Shown: positions 1 through 11,936, counted from the first letter of the stretch. The stretch is 64,000 bases of DNA from Heligmosomoides polygyrus polygyrus (GCA_947396885.1 OX377205.1:22989407-23053406), one strand, 5' to 3'. Notes: generated from the letters alone by a model not told the origin. Made by a program: numbers and translations.

Positions 1-381
1 CGCCCATTGGAATGATGAGACAGAATTAAATCGAAATTTGAGTGCTATGTTCTATTTTGAGCATTAAAGCAATTGGGTGCTAGACTAGAACGAGGTCCAC
101 ACCTTGCCCATAACATGCAATGAAAATGTTGACAAATAATTGACATAAAAAATGAAATGAAATGACTTTATGATTCCTGAGGGACACCCAGACTTGCTGT
201 GGCCAGGTTTCAGTTACCATCTATGGAAACGATGCAGAGTAAACCTCACATCAAAACCTCCACTAGGAGTTGCCTAATATCTCACCACTAGAGTACCGCT
301 GTAAGACACTTTAAGTAGGGATGGAGAGTCCTAAAATCATGAAAAGCGTTGTGGAGAGTAATCCGGAGGTATAGGCAACAA

Positions 382-683
382 GGGCGCGTGGAGCGCAGTC
401 GAGGGAGGCGCCGGCTATAGCCAGCACCCGATACCAGGTTCCTGGTTCGGATTTCACGCCCAAGCCAACCAAACCTTTCATCCCTCCGGGGTCGGTGAAT
501 TGATGCCATTCCTGTCAGGGAAATACTTGTTCAAGCGCTGAATTGTTCATCGGCTGGCCACCGCAAGTCATTGTATGGCCAAATTCGCATTCAACTCGCC
601 TCCACGACATCCCGTAGACGTAGAATGCGTGGCACATCCCAAATGGGGTTGAATAACGCCGTCCTTTATCCTTTATCCTTATA
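382..683 (+). mobile_element. tRNA-derived SINE, copy 1
   Basis: Member of the most common repeat in the window. The tRNA-like head has an A-box-like GAGCGCAGTCG and a B-box-like GGTTCGGATTTC, followed by an unrelated body (CCAACCAAACC, GGCTGGCCACCGCAAGTCAT, CCACGACATCCCGTAGA) and a CCTTTATCCTTTATCC tail. Short ORFs across it are not genes. Confidence 0.8.
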
Positions 684-737
684 GGTAAAAAATCCGTAAT
701 GGTCTTCCCACAATTTTGCTCAAGGTTTGAGGAGAAA

Positions 738-915
738 TAGCAAAGGATAAAGGACTGTGTTAATCTATCCCGTTTAAGACACGCCAAGCACTCCACTTGC
801 AGGGGCTGACGTGGAGGCGATTTGTATGCATATTTGTCTTATATAGTTGTGTGGTCAGCTGATGTACAGTTCAGTGCTTTGTCCTTCCCAGAAAGGTCTA
901 CTACCAACTTATCCA
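738..915 (-). mobile_element. tRNA-derived SINE, copy 2 (truncated, opposite orientation)
   Basis: Starts with the reversed tail (AAAGGATAAAGGAC) and runs through degraded body blocks (TGACGTGGAGGCGA, CTTTGTCCTTCCCAGA). The tRNA-like head is missing. Together with copy 1 it forms a tail-to-tail pair 55 bp apart. Confidence 0.65.
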
Positions 916-1787
916 CTCTGGATAGATGAAAAGTCTGTGCGAAAAATCTGAGCCATGATTTGATTCGAGGTGCACGCGGGAGACGGGCGTTTTTCGGCTA
1001 CGCTACAAGCGCCCCAAGTATCCTGCTGACCTCCGCCTTGCAAAAGAAGAATGGATAAGCTCCCCTAGTGTGCTGTACGTTTTCGCGCTTGACAGAAACG
1101 GTTGTCAACGGCAACCTCCAGTTTTTTCCATCATAAACGCAAAACAATGGAGTTCTTTTGTCAAAAAATGTAGTTACGCATTACATAGAGCAGATTATCG
1201 GCGATAACATTAATTGGTTTGCAAATGGATTTGGTCTCCTTGCTCTCTCCTGAACCTGCTGCTTCTAGGTCACTCGAACAGAATTATTTTCGATGTTTGA
1301 TGATTTATTACTGGTATAGCCCAAGAAGGAATTTTTGGAGGGAGTAGTAAATTAATAGTAAATTAGCGTTCAAAATGTATCCTGCTTTGGTAAGTAAGGA
1401 CTATCTTTCCATCCGAGCGGCAACCCTTTATAGCTTATCCTTAAATGTACAAAAACTGTAGTTTTCATATTTAAATGCTATATTTCACTATACCTAACCT
1501 ACATGAGTTTCGCTTCCAGAATGTTATTTTCTCGAGTTGCTTTGAAACTGCCAGATTAGAAATTTCACCATGTAAACGAGGTTGTCAAAAGTGTTTTTCG
1601 ACAGTTCAGGAGCTGTAACTGCCAAACTGTTCACAACTTGAAAATTGTTACTGACGGCTTATTTCAGCAGTGTTTCAAGTGAAGCGGTCTGTACCTTAAC
1701 AGAAACGTTAAAATAAAAGAGGTTATGATTATTTGAGCCGAATACGATGAAAACTTTGGGAGCAATCTAATACTGCCACCTTAGCAC
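916..1787. other. no recognisable gene
   Basis: AT-rich sequence with no ORF, domain or repeat I can name. ATGTATCCTGCTTTG followed by GTAAGTAAGG at 1376-1400 resembles a short start exon, but nothing links it to a gene. Confidence 0.4.
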
Positions 1788-2110
1788 TTGTCGTCCCGTT
1801 GATCATTGTGTTGCTCGAACGGGCGCCAGCAGTGTTGCCATTCTCCCCTGTGGCGTGCCAGAGTGCTCCAGAGGACCCTCCTCGCTCGAAGGCCACGATC
1901 GGCGTCACATGGTTCGTTCAGGGATTTCACAAAGAAGTCTGATCAGCGCATTGGTGGGCGTCCAGGTGCTCTCTTGACATCCCGCGGAATCCAGTCGGTG
2001 ACGGCTGTCGTCCAGCGGATGTTTGCGAAGTGCACTTCACGGCCGCCCCACCTAATTTTCGACGACCTACCTCATTCGACCGCATCTCTGATCTTCGAAC
2101 GTCGATCTCG
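1788..2110 (-). mobile_element. LINE (RTE-like) ORF2 3' end, family B, degenerate
   Basis: Reverse complement matches the copy at 14067-14386 block by block. It carries the post-RT signature [27 protein letters not shown], then RDRDEW. Frameshifts break it. Confidence 0.7.
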
Positions 2111-3055
2111 ATTCGTCGATCGTCTCTGATCTTCAAACGATTGCGAGAATCAAGTTCATTTTTCATATTGCTCACTGCATACACACTGTAAATTTCTCAT
2201 CCTTATCAAACCATTGATTCCGCTAAAGTCGCTTCAATATACAGTTTTCAGAAGGCATATTGTCCTTCTTATTTCTGCGACACTGCGCTACACTCGCCCA
2301 TGAGATCCTAAAAATTACAACAAAAAATTTAAAAAATCGAGTTAGCAGTAAAGAACGGCGAGATCGTTTCTCTTAACATATTGCCATAAGTACTTGCAGC
2401 AGAATTCTTACACGCGCTCACACATCCATCTTTTTTCTGCCCAGCTTAAACAAATACTCCATTTCCAAAATTGAACTGACAGATTGGTTAAAAACTGTTT
2501 CTGGACAGCTCGATAACCCGGACATTTCTGTATGTTGGCCCTCGTTTGTGACTGTACGTAGTTGTCGTTAATGTTCAGGGCACGTTCGCAATCCCATTTG
2601 GATGAATGATCCGTGGCGTGTTCTCACTTTTGACCGCAATATGTACGTCATCAGATATCCTTTACTAAATTTTCTCCGAATTTCGTGGGCACCATATTAC
2701 ATAGAAAAGAAAGTGAGAACACTTTTCATGAGAAGTTCATTTTATATATTTTTGTGGTATTAGATAGGTTTTTATATTTACATTTATTTTATATATTTTA
2801 TGTATTTTTTATTGTTTTATATTTTTTGTTTCTACATTCTTTTTATATATTTTATATATTTTTATTCTTTGTATATGTTTTTATATTGTTCATTTTTACT
2901 GCGTTCTTTCTCTTTCTCTTTCTGTTTTTCTTGTGGCTCATCTTTCAGTAATATCTTTCCTCCAAGGGTGTCAAAATTTGTTTGTAACCCTTAAAAGCCT
3001 TTAAGATTACACCCACTGATTATTGCCCTCCTATAACATCAGTCTTCACTCGTAG
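2111..3055. other. AT-rich spacer, no gene
   Basis: 2740-2900 is a T-rich tract (TTTTATAT/TTTGT) that gives an open frame of repetitive Phe/Tyr/Ile. This is base composition, not a protein. No other feature is recognised. Confidence 0.5.
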
Positions 3056-3352
3056 GGCGTGTGTAGCGCTGTCGGAGGAGGCGCCGACTGTCGCGTGCAC
3101 CCGATACCAGGTTCCTGGTTCGGATTTCCCGCCCAGGCCAACCAAGCCTTCCATCCCTCGGGGGTCGGTGAACTGGTACCAGACTTGTCTGGGAAGAATA
3201 GAGCGCTGACTTGTTCATCGGCTGGCCACCGCAAGTCATTGTATGGCCAAATACGCGTTCATGTCGCCTTCACGACATCCCGTAGAAGTAGAATGCGTGG
3301 CACATCCCAAAAGGGATTGAGTAACGCCGTCCTTTATCCTTTATCCTTATCC
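3056..3352 (+). mobile_element. tRNA-derived SINE, copy 3 (near full length)
   Basis: Full head (GTAGCGCTGTCGGAGGAGG, GGTTCGGATTTCCCGCC), intact body and CCTTTATCCTTTATCC tail. One of the best preserved copies, with 24341-24624. Confidence 0.85.
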
Positions 3353-4085
3353 TTCACTCGTGCTTCTCTTTCGATGCCTAGAGCGTCTTCCTTATCAGAA
3401 AAACAAGGTATTTAATAGTCAGTTTATCCGAGTCTTTGAGTTCTGCTCACCTTCTTCGTTACCTTTCGTTGGCTTTCTGTCCTCCTGACCCCGACGTTGT
3501 CAAAATTTATTGGAAGCTTTGAAAACGAACCTGTATTTAACTGTAGTTTTCCATTGTAGTTTTCCTCATTACACTTTCCTACGCCGAAAAGGGTACCAAT
3601 GCTGCCACCCTCTTGCTCTTCAGTGATGGTATTCTATCTGCTCTTTTTGCATACATTTTGGAGCAAACTGCCCGGTGGTATTAGCTGAAGTCGTCATTTG
3701 TCTCGCCGACGTCACTGTCCATCAATCTCTCTTCAAAGTGGCTCGGGAAATGTCCTTCACTCCTTTCACTGCCTGGTGTCCACAGAACATCCGTCATCGT
3801 CGTCACTGTCGACGACAGACCGCTGATTGCGAATCATTCCCATAGCATGCCATACTGGACCTTTTTATGGCTAATCCCGCCTAGACATTTTTAATTCCAT
3901 TGATTGGCCGTTGGAATAGCAGCCGAGTTGAAGAGACGCAGGCTTCACTCAGGCCTGATTCCGTTCGATCGCTTTGCAGGGCACATCCCCTCGTACTTTG
4001 TTTCACGTCCTGCTGCTTTCCTCTCTAGAACTTCAATGGCGTTTCTACTGACTATTGATCGATATTGATCTGTTCCAAATTTCAG
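3353..4085. other. no gene recognised upstream of the first MADF exon
   Basis: This stretch should hold, or lie in an intron before, the exon for the N-terminal MADF half. I searched it for the expected aromatic helix pattern and saw nothing convincing. Confidence 0.4.
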
Positions 4086-7000
4086 CCGAGGACATTCGAT
4101 CACAGTGGAAGAACCTCAAAGACACGTTCGTCCGAAAGCTACGATGGGTCTCAGAAGGAAAGTGAGTTGCGCTTATTAGAGTTCACTCTCTACTAGAGAT
4201 TAAAAAGGATAAAGGCCAACACTACTCACTCCTTTTTGGGGTGTGTCGCGCGCTCTACTTCTGCCGGATGTCGTGGAGGCGACTTGAAGGCGTATTTGGC
4301 CATACAATGACTTTCGGTGGCCGGCCGATGATAAAGTCAGCGCTTTGTTCTTCCCAGACAAGTCTGGTAGCAATGCACCGGTCCCAGAGGGATAGAAGAC
4401 TTCATTGGTTCAGGCGGGAATCCGAACCAAGAACCGGGTATCGGGTTTACGCGATAGCGACAGTTGCCACCTCCTCCGGCTGCGCCGCTTCACGCGTTTT
4501 TCTTCGTTGCGAAAATCAGCTGCGAACGGTTATAAGACGTGATAACAATGTTTCGTAGGATCACCCCTCTAGCGCCAAAAAGGGACTCGAACACGCACGT
4601 CCTGCTGACCGGGCGGGAATGCTCTACGCCATTACCCACCGGCGCTGTTTGATCGAAAGGAACGTCCACACCTCGTGGGACCGATCAGTACTCCCTGTAT
4701 GTCGGAATGTGCCGGCCGCTCATATTAGCTTGGAACCAGTTGAGCTGATGGTCTTGATAGAAATGAAATGATGCATTTCACTTTCTTGGGAGACGGTCAG
4801 GAGGTACACCCGCCCTTACTGGGGGGGGGGGGGTGATCTTCCTCTCATCCCCCTTGCTCACCCCACCCCCAACCCCCTAGGCTTCACCAGGACTCACATG
4901 GCTGCCTTACGAAACCATTGACACGCAAAACAAAGGTTTCCGGTCCGCAGAACAGCGGCTGTACCTCCTGACGCCACGCACCCAGCAGGGGGCGGGTGTA
5001 CCTCCTATCGCGCTGCCCAGTTTCTTTAAGCCTCGGGTGGCTGGTCCTGAGGTTGCAAGCTGATATAATGATGTTTATAACAGCTTGCAGGAGGTGTGGA
5101 TTCGAGTCCCGCCTGACGCTAGAGTTTTGATCACAACGAAACATTGTTATAACGATTCAATTCAGTTTCTTTAAGCCTCAAGTAGCTGCTGTCGAGGTTG
5201 TAAGGTCTCATAACGATGTTGTTTTGCGATCAAAGCTCTAGCGCCAGGCGGGACTCGAACCTGCACCTCCTGCTGAACGGGTCTGAATGCTTTACGTCAT
5301 TACATCACCGGCGCTGCTTGAATGCAGCATATAACAAGCAGCTTACAAACTCAGTATTAGCCACATTAGACATAACAGCTTACAAACTCAGTACTAGCCA
5401 CATGAGACATAACGAAAATGACTTGAACCGGTTGTAAGGCCTAATCTCCTGAAATTTTGAGCCACTGGCAGCGAAAGAACGGTGTGGATTGTTTTCCCGT
5501 CGAAACGTCTCGTGTGAGACAAAACAGTCCGCTAAGAAGTTCACATTCCTTGCTTAAAAGATCTTCAGTTTACTGCTCATCGCTCATGGTACTGACAGGA
5601 CATGTAGCTTTATACAGCTACAAGATACGAACAGTTCTTCAGCGAAAATGACACAATATTAATTTGGAAAGAATTTGATCATAGTTAGGCATGAAGAATT
5701 TTTTAGAATCCCTGTTCCATCACCTGCTTAATTTTTCTGATTTTTTTGCGGTTCGCTCACTTTTCGCTGAACAAAAGATCGGATTTCTGACTATGACTAA
5801 AGAAGGTTTTCCAAAACAGTTCGCTCCATGTTTTAACAGCTTATGCCAACGCTTTATGTTTTTTTCATTCTGATTTCTTTGTTACATAGCATCTCCCCGC
5901 TTCACTGATGAGCCACCGGGAGGATGCTATGATATAGGTTCGTCTGAAGTTGTGGCGAAGCCTCTCTATTCTTAAGTGGTTTTGTTTATTTATGCGTTTC
6001 ATACCAGAGTTGGTCACATGGCAGGGCTCCACTAGGGCGATATCGGCAGCCTCTTATCAACTTGGAGGTCGGGAGAAGGTCCTCTGGGTATAACGAGAGC
6101 CAACAAGGTTCACAGTAGAGAGCTGGAGGTCTAGCGAAATGTTTGAGCAGCTAGTTAGCAAGGCACCAATCTCGACAGTGGGAGTTGAATCTACTATTTT
6201 CCTGCTTCTCTCATTTTCTGTGCGGCCAGCCGGAATTGGATTGAGGTTTGCGCGCTCTTCACTGTTCGTTGGCGCTTCCTGTTTTGGCTGTGGTTCAGTG
6301 TCGTCACTGATGAATAGAAACAGCTACAACATCATTCATCTTCCCCCCCCCCCCCATTACTTGTCGAGTTGCTGCGAATGCGAGCAGCGAGAACGCTGGT
6401 ACATGTCAACTGTGTGGCCGGCTCTTATTCGAAGGGCTGGCACCTTCATGTTTCATGTTTCATGTTTATAATAGCCAAACAACAACAATTAAAACAAAAA
6501 TGAACAAGAAAGGTGGCTATGATTGGCCATATAAGGAAGTCTAACAGCGTCAAATAAAGGACTGGTATTTGCATCGCCAAAGAGTAGTTCTGATTTTTTT
6601 TTCTTATAATAAAGAAATGATCTGTAAAAGCTGCTAAAAGTAGCAGAAACGACAAAAAATATAAGGTTGCAAAAAAAAATGCAGACCTCGCCGTAAAGAT
6701 ATCTGGATATGATCTGTAAAAAGCGCTACGTCTACGACCTTCTACGCTAGCGATTCTGAGGCGGGCCCTGCACCTTCCCACTAAGCGCTTCTGCCATTAA
6801 GGTGGGGTTCAGTACTTATCCCCCTAAGGTGGGGTTCAGTACTTATCCCCCGAGTTAACAAACAGTGCAGAGCTTCGGTTAAGAGCTCAGTCCCCACAAC
6901 CTAACACCTTGTTCGGCTCATATCGATAGTTCAGGGCTTGCCCTTGCTGCCCTTCCCCATCTGCATCGAGCGCACCCCTGGAGCGTGATTCGTATATTTC

Positions 7001-10000
7001 GAAATTGGTGATTTTTCAAAGTCGGTTAAAGTAGTCACACAAATAGTTACATTTTTGAAAAGCCCGATTTTTAAATGGTTCAGAATAATAGCTCTAACAG
7101 GAAGGATTTTCGGATGATCCATATAACTGATTCATCCTCGTCTCTCACATCGGATGGGCGCCTATAGCGCAGTCGGAGGAGGTGCCGACTGCCGCGTTCA
7201 CCCGATACCAGGTTCCTGAATCAAATTTTTCCAGGCCAACCAAGCCTTTCATGTCTTCGTGATGGAACAGTTGGTACCAGGCTTGCCTGGAAAGGATAAA
7301 TCTCTGGCCTCTTCATTGGCTGGTCATCACAAGTCATTAAATATGCCAAATACGCTTCCTCCACGACATCCCGTAGAGTAGTATGCGTAGCGCATCCCAA
7401 AAGGGGTTGAGTAACGCCTCCTTTATCCTTTATCTCACATCGGATATCTGATTCGTATAGGATATCAGAATTCTGATCATATTTTTATTTATTTATTTAT
7501 TTATTTATTTTGTGGCGCGAATTATCGCGCGGTGCCATACAACACACGCACATGCAACACCCATTAGAAATGGCATGACAACACAAACATATCCAGAGAG
7601 AGATTACTAAAAAAACAGACAATGGGATAAAAATAAAAGAACTAAATTCAGAACTATTTCAATCGCTGGTCAATGAATTTCTTAAATCGACCGAGGGACA
7701 TCTGAAGCACATTATCTTTGAGCAGTAGTCGAAAACTCGAATGGTTCTGTTTGAAAAAAAGTTTGATCCGATTTGGCTTTGGCTCTTCATAACTGGATCG
7801 GTGGCTCTTAGGTAACCATATCTTGTTCTGGCCTCAGGTAACACCGAAAAGAAGTCTGAGGCTTCTATTTGTACTCTGCCTGTTAGTATTTTGAACATCA
7901 TCACAAGATCGAATTTTGTTCTCCTACTCCTTAGGGACGACAAACCCAATTGAGTAGCTCTGGTTTCACCATCGGGAATGGAGGAATAGTCCATCGCATA
8001 ACACCTCAGCATCAGTTTGCGGGTGAAGTTATTCTGGACCCTCTCCAACAGATGAATATCCTTACGTTTGTAAGGATTGAAGACGGTAGTCCCACTTTCA
8101 ACGATTGGCCTGATGCACATTTTATAAGCCCTTAATAGAACCTTGGGATTTTTGGTTCTAAACATCCGAAAAAGATTGTAGATACGAGCCATACCTTTCT
8201 TTATGAGCATACTGTAGTGAGGCCCGAAGTCTAGATTGCTGTTTATGAGATAACCGAGATCTCTAACTTCGTCTACCCTTCTTAGCGGAGTGGATCCGAC
8301 AGAATACGTTGTAGTGGCGGTTTTATCCCCAATGACGAAAACCTGAGTTTTTTCCACAGCAAGGGGTAGTTCCCAATATTCAATATCCCAATATCTGAAA
8401 TTTCTGAAAACCTGATCAGGTGGAAATCTCCTCTATCTGAATCGCTTTAAGATTTAAGCTTTTCAAAAATTCCATTAAACCGCACGTTTCTTTCAACCCG
8501 GGTTTGGAGAAAATGACGGATCCGGATTATCGGCATCTTCATCGGATCCAATGTCTAGTGGGACTGTGCGTTAATCGGGCGGCGCTTTCTCTCTCACCAT
8601 GGCAGCCAGCTGATTTCTACTGCGAACTTTCGGCGCAACTTCGTACTGGATGGACTTATACGTGTCCAGCAGCATCTAGTTTCCGGATGAATGAGACGTA
8701 GAGAATCGAAGCTTTCCATGACGCATGAAAGTATTCGAAGACATCGGTGATGGTAGTTATAACATCCGGCGAAATTCAGCATCTGATGGATTTTTTCCAC
8801 TAATTCTAATTCCAGCAGTTCCCCTAGGAGGAAATCCGACCCTTCTACAGCTTCCATACTCACCTTGCTGTTATAAAGATCTTCCTGCTATAAATGTTCC
8901 TTTTGAAAACTGCAAATTAGATTAAAAAGATTGTGCATTTTAAGAAAGAGAATAGACGATACTTTGCTGCAATATATAAACTTTTTTAGTGAATGAACTG
9001 TGAGGTTGTCCGGAAAGCTTTCAGCATTTTGAGTGCTTCAATTTGAACTACTATAACTTTCTCAAATTCTATCGAAGAGCACCCAAATATCACGTTGATT
9101 CATATTGTAAAAACGACGTCAAAAACTGAGAAAGAGGCTTTTATATGCCAAAAGCCATAAATGGTAAGAAGCCGGAGGATCTGCGCTTTCAGAAACTATA
9201 CACATTGCCTGAAAAGAGGTCATTCGTAGTCACGAAAGATCGACCAGAAATTGTGGTATCAGAATCGGCCATGTCATATGCAACGACCTAAAATGTTTTG
9301 ATTTTGCTGGATCGTTGAGGCGAACGAGTAGCAGGCACCGAAAGTTTGTATCAGTCATGGGTTCTCAAGGTCAAACTTACCACGAAGGCGCAAAGAGTGT
9401 GGCCTGGGTGGAGCGGGGTAGAGGTGTTGTTTCGTATTATGTGGTTGGGCGCTCGGTTTCTGGAGGGTACATGGACGCGGAGGATGCTTTGAAAGCTTAG
9501 CGCAGACGACACTGGTGCTTTGCTTCTTAATCAAGCAACTTAGAGAATGTGGAACTACTGTAAACTCAAAGGAATACGCTGGACACCCTGATAAAGTTTG
9601 CTAAGCTGTGACTGTTTTTCCGAAGTTTTAATTAAAGAAAGAAGCTTCTTGTTTTGTTCAAACGACCAAAGGGGAAGTATATTTGAGTCAATTTATTGCA
9701 TTATGTTTGAGTTGAATTCGACTTTTTGAGATCGTATGATGTTTCCTAACACAGCAAACCTACCAGTATAATGCAATTCTGAAAACAACTAACGGGAAGA
9801 TTTCGAGATTTCTGCATTTAAAGGTCATTCATTTGCGAAATTCTGAAAATGTAGCTCGTTCAGGTACACGGACGACCCCCTTAAAGAGCCGACGTGGAAG
9901 TTCTACCGTATGCTATCGTTTCTCGACGACAAGGAGTCGAAGCGACTCTCCAATGACCATCCGATATTCGACATCGCCGCCCTCCAAAGGGACCACGGGT

Positions 10001-11936
10001 GAGTTCTCTGATTGCTGTTGAGCGCCGAATACAAACGAAAGGGCTGGATTTAGACTGGACCTGGTGAAGAACGAGCTCCACCACATCCAGTATGACGGCA
10101 GCAACCAGAGCGCGGCCTCGAGTGAGGAGCAGATGCTGTCGCTGTTCGCCCAGGTACTCGCTGTCGGCGTCAGCTCCAGCGCTGTCGCTCAAGATGCCGT
10201 TTCAGTCCTACTCCGCTGCGGAGGACAAGCCGACGCCCCAACTGGATTCGCCGCCGTCGCCCGCTTTGCCGCCGGTGTCCAGCGCTGAGGCAACTGGCAC
10301 CGACGGTATGGGAGCGAAGAGCAACGGTACCTACGCGCATTCGATGGACGAGGAAGAGGAGCCGAGGCGGAAGCGGGTGAGTAGGAGGTCGCAATAGATT
10401 GTTTGGGCTTTGCAACGATCCCAATTGAGCGGTTTAAAGTCGAAATTAGTACGAGATTCGGTAGAAGGACAAAGAACAAAGAATTAATACAGTAGTGGTA
10501 CCTCGAGGAACGCTTATTTTCCACTCATAATTATTTTCTGGGCGCGTGGTAGCGCAGTGGAGAAGGCGGCAGTTCTTGATTGCCAGTTAGATTGCCCGCT
10601 AGCTCTGAATTTTAGAATAATTGTCGCATTCAGTAAAGATGTGCTCAGTTCGTAAGGGACTACTCTTATTCCGATCGTCAATTCGCTATAGTTGTAAAAG
10701 GGCCTTCTCGATGCCGGGCTTCGGTAGTGCAGCCGAAAGAGGCGTCGACTCTCGCGTACATACGAATGAACGTTCATGTTTCAGATCCCCTCAAACAAAC
10801 CAAGCCTTCCATCCCTGCGGAGTCAATTCTAGGGAAGATAGAACACTCACCGGTCCACTGGCTAGCCACCACGAATCATTGTATGGGCTATCCGCATTCA
10901 AATCTCCTCCAGGATATTACATAGAAGAAGAATGCGTAGTGCATCTCAGAAGGGACGGAGTGCCGCTGTCCTTTCTATTTCATCCTATCCTTAACTGATC
11001 AGCTTCACCTCTCGAGAAAATAGAGGAAAAGGGTGAAGGGTACCTTCTTGCAGCATAGCATCCCTTTTGCATCATAGTTCAAGGATAGCTGCAGGGTATT
11101 TTAAGGCTGCTAATACGCTGTTTTTATGTTGAAGAGCGATTGAGCGGTGGAAAATAGAGTCAGACTTCCCTGTCTGAAGTGGCCAAGTGTCTTCTTTTAT
11201 CCAGACATGATGGTGTAGGTTGCCCTCGGCGTGCTGGAAACGCCAAGATACGGTGTCATATGAAGAGATCAAGAGATTCTTAAGGAGTTGGGAGAAGATG
11301 AGCGAAGAAGATTTGTTCCCCGTAAGCACCATCATCTTGCCCCTTTGAGTAACCTCTATTCGAAATGAGGACGTCGTTGGAACAATTTCTGTAAAAAGTG
11401 CCAGTTATGTTGCCCTGGAGCTGCACGTGTTTGTACCGTGAATGGAGCTGTGTTGGTGAGAATACCCTTCGTTGAACAAATTCTGCAGTTGACTCAATCT
11501 AAATTTCGTAACCCTCACGGGCAAAAGAGAAAAATATCCGAGTGCATCACTGACAATGAGATCTACATCTCGTAACTTTAACTCTACGCCCTCGAATATT
11601 CTGTAGTTTCTGTATTTTGTGTTCAGTCTATACTGACATAGTTGCTTCTGTATGGTACCCCTCACTTTTCAGGCCTACCACCGTCGGCATCCTCTGGCGA
11701 CACCGTCTCAGCAGGACGAGTTCGAGCTGTTTGGAGCGATCGTAGCCGCCCAGCTTCGGAGGTACGTAGGGCAGTTGCTCCTTCAGCTGGATGCCGTGCT
11801 TCAGCTGGTGTTTCTAACAGATTTGCCGTTCAGGGTCTCAGACGAGTTCTCACGAGCCGCATCTCTGCGGTTGCAGAAGAAACTGAACGATGTGATATTC
11901 GAGTCTCAAATGGAGCTGCTCGAGCACAGGAACTAG
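4086..11936 (+). CDS. MADF-BESS domain protein, 5' incomplete
   Basis: Six in-phase exons: 4086-4161, 9864-9998, 10054-10153, 10206-10376, 11673-11761 and 11834-11936 (TAG), about 223 residues. The first two encode the C-terminal half of a MADF (Myb/SANT-like, DNA-binding) domain: DIRSQWKNLKDTFVRKLRW, then PTWKFYRMLSFLDD. A low-complexity Pro/Ser linker and an acidic-basic patch (DEEEEPRRKR) follow. The end resembles a BESS motif (FELFGAIVAAQLRR, then RAASLRLQKKLNDVIF), a protein-interaction module. MADF-BESS proteins are nuclear transcription factors or co-regulators. The exon with the N-terminal MADF half was not found in 1-4085. The intron 4162-9863 is transposon-rich; others are 52-1296 nt. 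Convergent with the LRP gene. Confidence 0.8.
4205..4497 (-). mobile_element. tRNA-derived SINE, copy 4
   Basis: Complete in reverse: AAAAAGGATAAAGG tail, body (TGTCGTGGAGGCGACTTGAA, TTCCCAGACAAGTCTGG), then reversed B box (AATCCGAACCAAGAACC) and A box (CTCCGGCTGCGCC). It lies 43 bp after the MADF exon donor. Confidence 0.8.
4571..4650 (-). repeat. tRNA-like sequence, second family
   Basis: On the minus strand it begins GCGCCGGTGGGTAATGGCG and ends GTTCGAGTCCC...GGCGC, so the ends can pair like an acceptor stem and a good B box is present. A related copy is at 5236-5316 and a partial one at 5075-5122. The loss of a normal A box and the repetition suggest a tRNA-derived repeat, not a working tRNA. 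Confidence 0.5.
5075..5122 (+). repeat. partial copy of the second tRNA-like family
   Basis: Plus-strand GCTTGCAGGAGGTGTGGATTCGAGTCCCGCC is the 3' half (T arm) of the repeat seen at 5236-5316 in the other direction. The two lie in inverted orientation about 130 bp apart. Confidence 0.45.
5236..5316 (-). repeat. tRNA-like sequence, second family
   Basis: Minus strand begins CAGCGCCGGTGATGTAATGA and carries GGTTCGAGTCCCGCC near the end, then GGCGCT. Acceptor-like pairing GCGCC/GGCGC is kept. Similar to 4571-4650. Confidence 0.5.
5341..5412. repeat. tandem duplication, about 37 bp x 2
   Basis: CTTACAAACTCAGTATTAGC..., then CTTACAAACTCAGTACTAGC..., each ending GAGACATAAC or TAGACATAAC. Two copies with few mismatches. 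Confidence 0.7.
5413..6798. other. intron sequence of the MADF gene, no feature named
   Basis: Lies in the 4162-9863 intron. Contains a C run at 6345-6355 and several short open frames without recognisable protein features. Nothing further seen. Confidence 0.4.
6799..6851. repeat. tandem duplication, 26 bp x 2
   Basis: TAAGGTGGGGTTCAGTACTT plus ATCCCC occurs twice in direct succession without visible mismatch. Confidence 0.75.
7156..7434 (+). mobile_element. tRNA-derived SINE, copy 5
   Basis: A-box-like TAGCGCAGTCGG, degraded B box, body and CCTTTATCCTTTATC tail. It is followed within 50 bp by the reversed tail of a LINE. Confidence 0.75.
7484..8357 (-). mobile_element. CR1/jockey-type LINE, 5'-truncated, with intact 232-residue frame
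   Basis: The minus strand has an open frame 8357-7659 with the post-RT signature of this group (LRAYKMCIRPIVESGTTVFN, then [18 protein letters not shown]). The 3' tail is an (ATAA)n tract, seen as TTTATTTATTTATTT at 7484-7510. The RT core is missing. A related copy is at 16640-18500. Confidence 0.8.
8358..9863. other. intron sequence of the MADF gene, no gene
   Basis: No recognisable coding frame. GAGGTTGTCCGGAAAGCTTTC at 9001-9021 looks like a mariner-type terminus, but I could not find its partner. Confidence 0.35.
10715..10990 (+). mobile_element. tRNA-derived SINE, copy 6 (diverged)
   Basis: Shares GGTAGTGCAGCCGAAAGAGGCG, CCAACCAAGCC-like and CCACCACGAATCATTGTATGGG blocks, and a tail near 10968. 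The intron 10377-11672 also has a head-like piece at 10541-10572 (GGTAGCGCAGTGGAGAAGG). Confidence 0.65.
11762..11833 (+). other. 72-nt intron inside the BESS region, open in frame
   Basis: Starts GTACGT and ends GCCGTTCAG, so it looks like a normal small nematode intron. It is a multiple of three with no stop. Retention would insert 24 mostly hydrophobic residues between QLRR and the RAASLRL helix. Splicing is favoured because it joins the two BESS helices directly. Confidence 0.6.

Noticed and set aside
2685..2994. Two open frames rich in Phe, Tyr and Ile that look like a membrane protein
   Set aside because: The DNA is a simple T-rich tract (TTTTATAT/TTTGT); both frames owe their content to composition.
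6139..6471. 110-residue plus frame
   Set aside because: No domain or splice context, and it runs through a poly-C tract. Not supported.
10092..10424. Continuous frames over the MADF gene linker, including minus-strand ones
   Set aside because: The GTACTC...TTTCAG intron at 10154-10205 and phase with both neighbours explain the plus frame; the minus frames are shadows.
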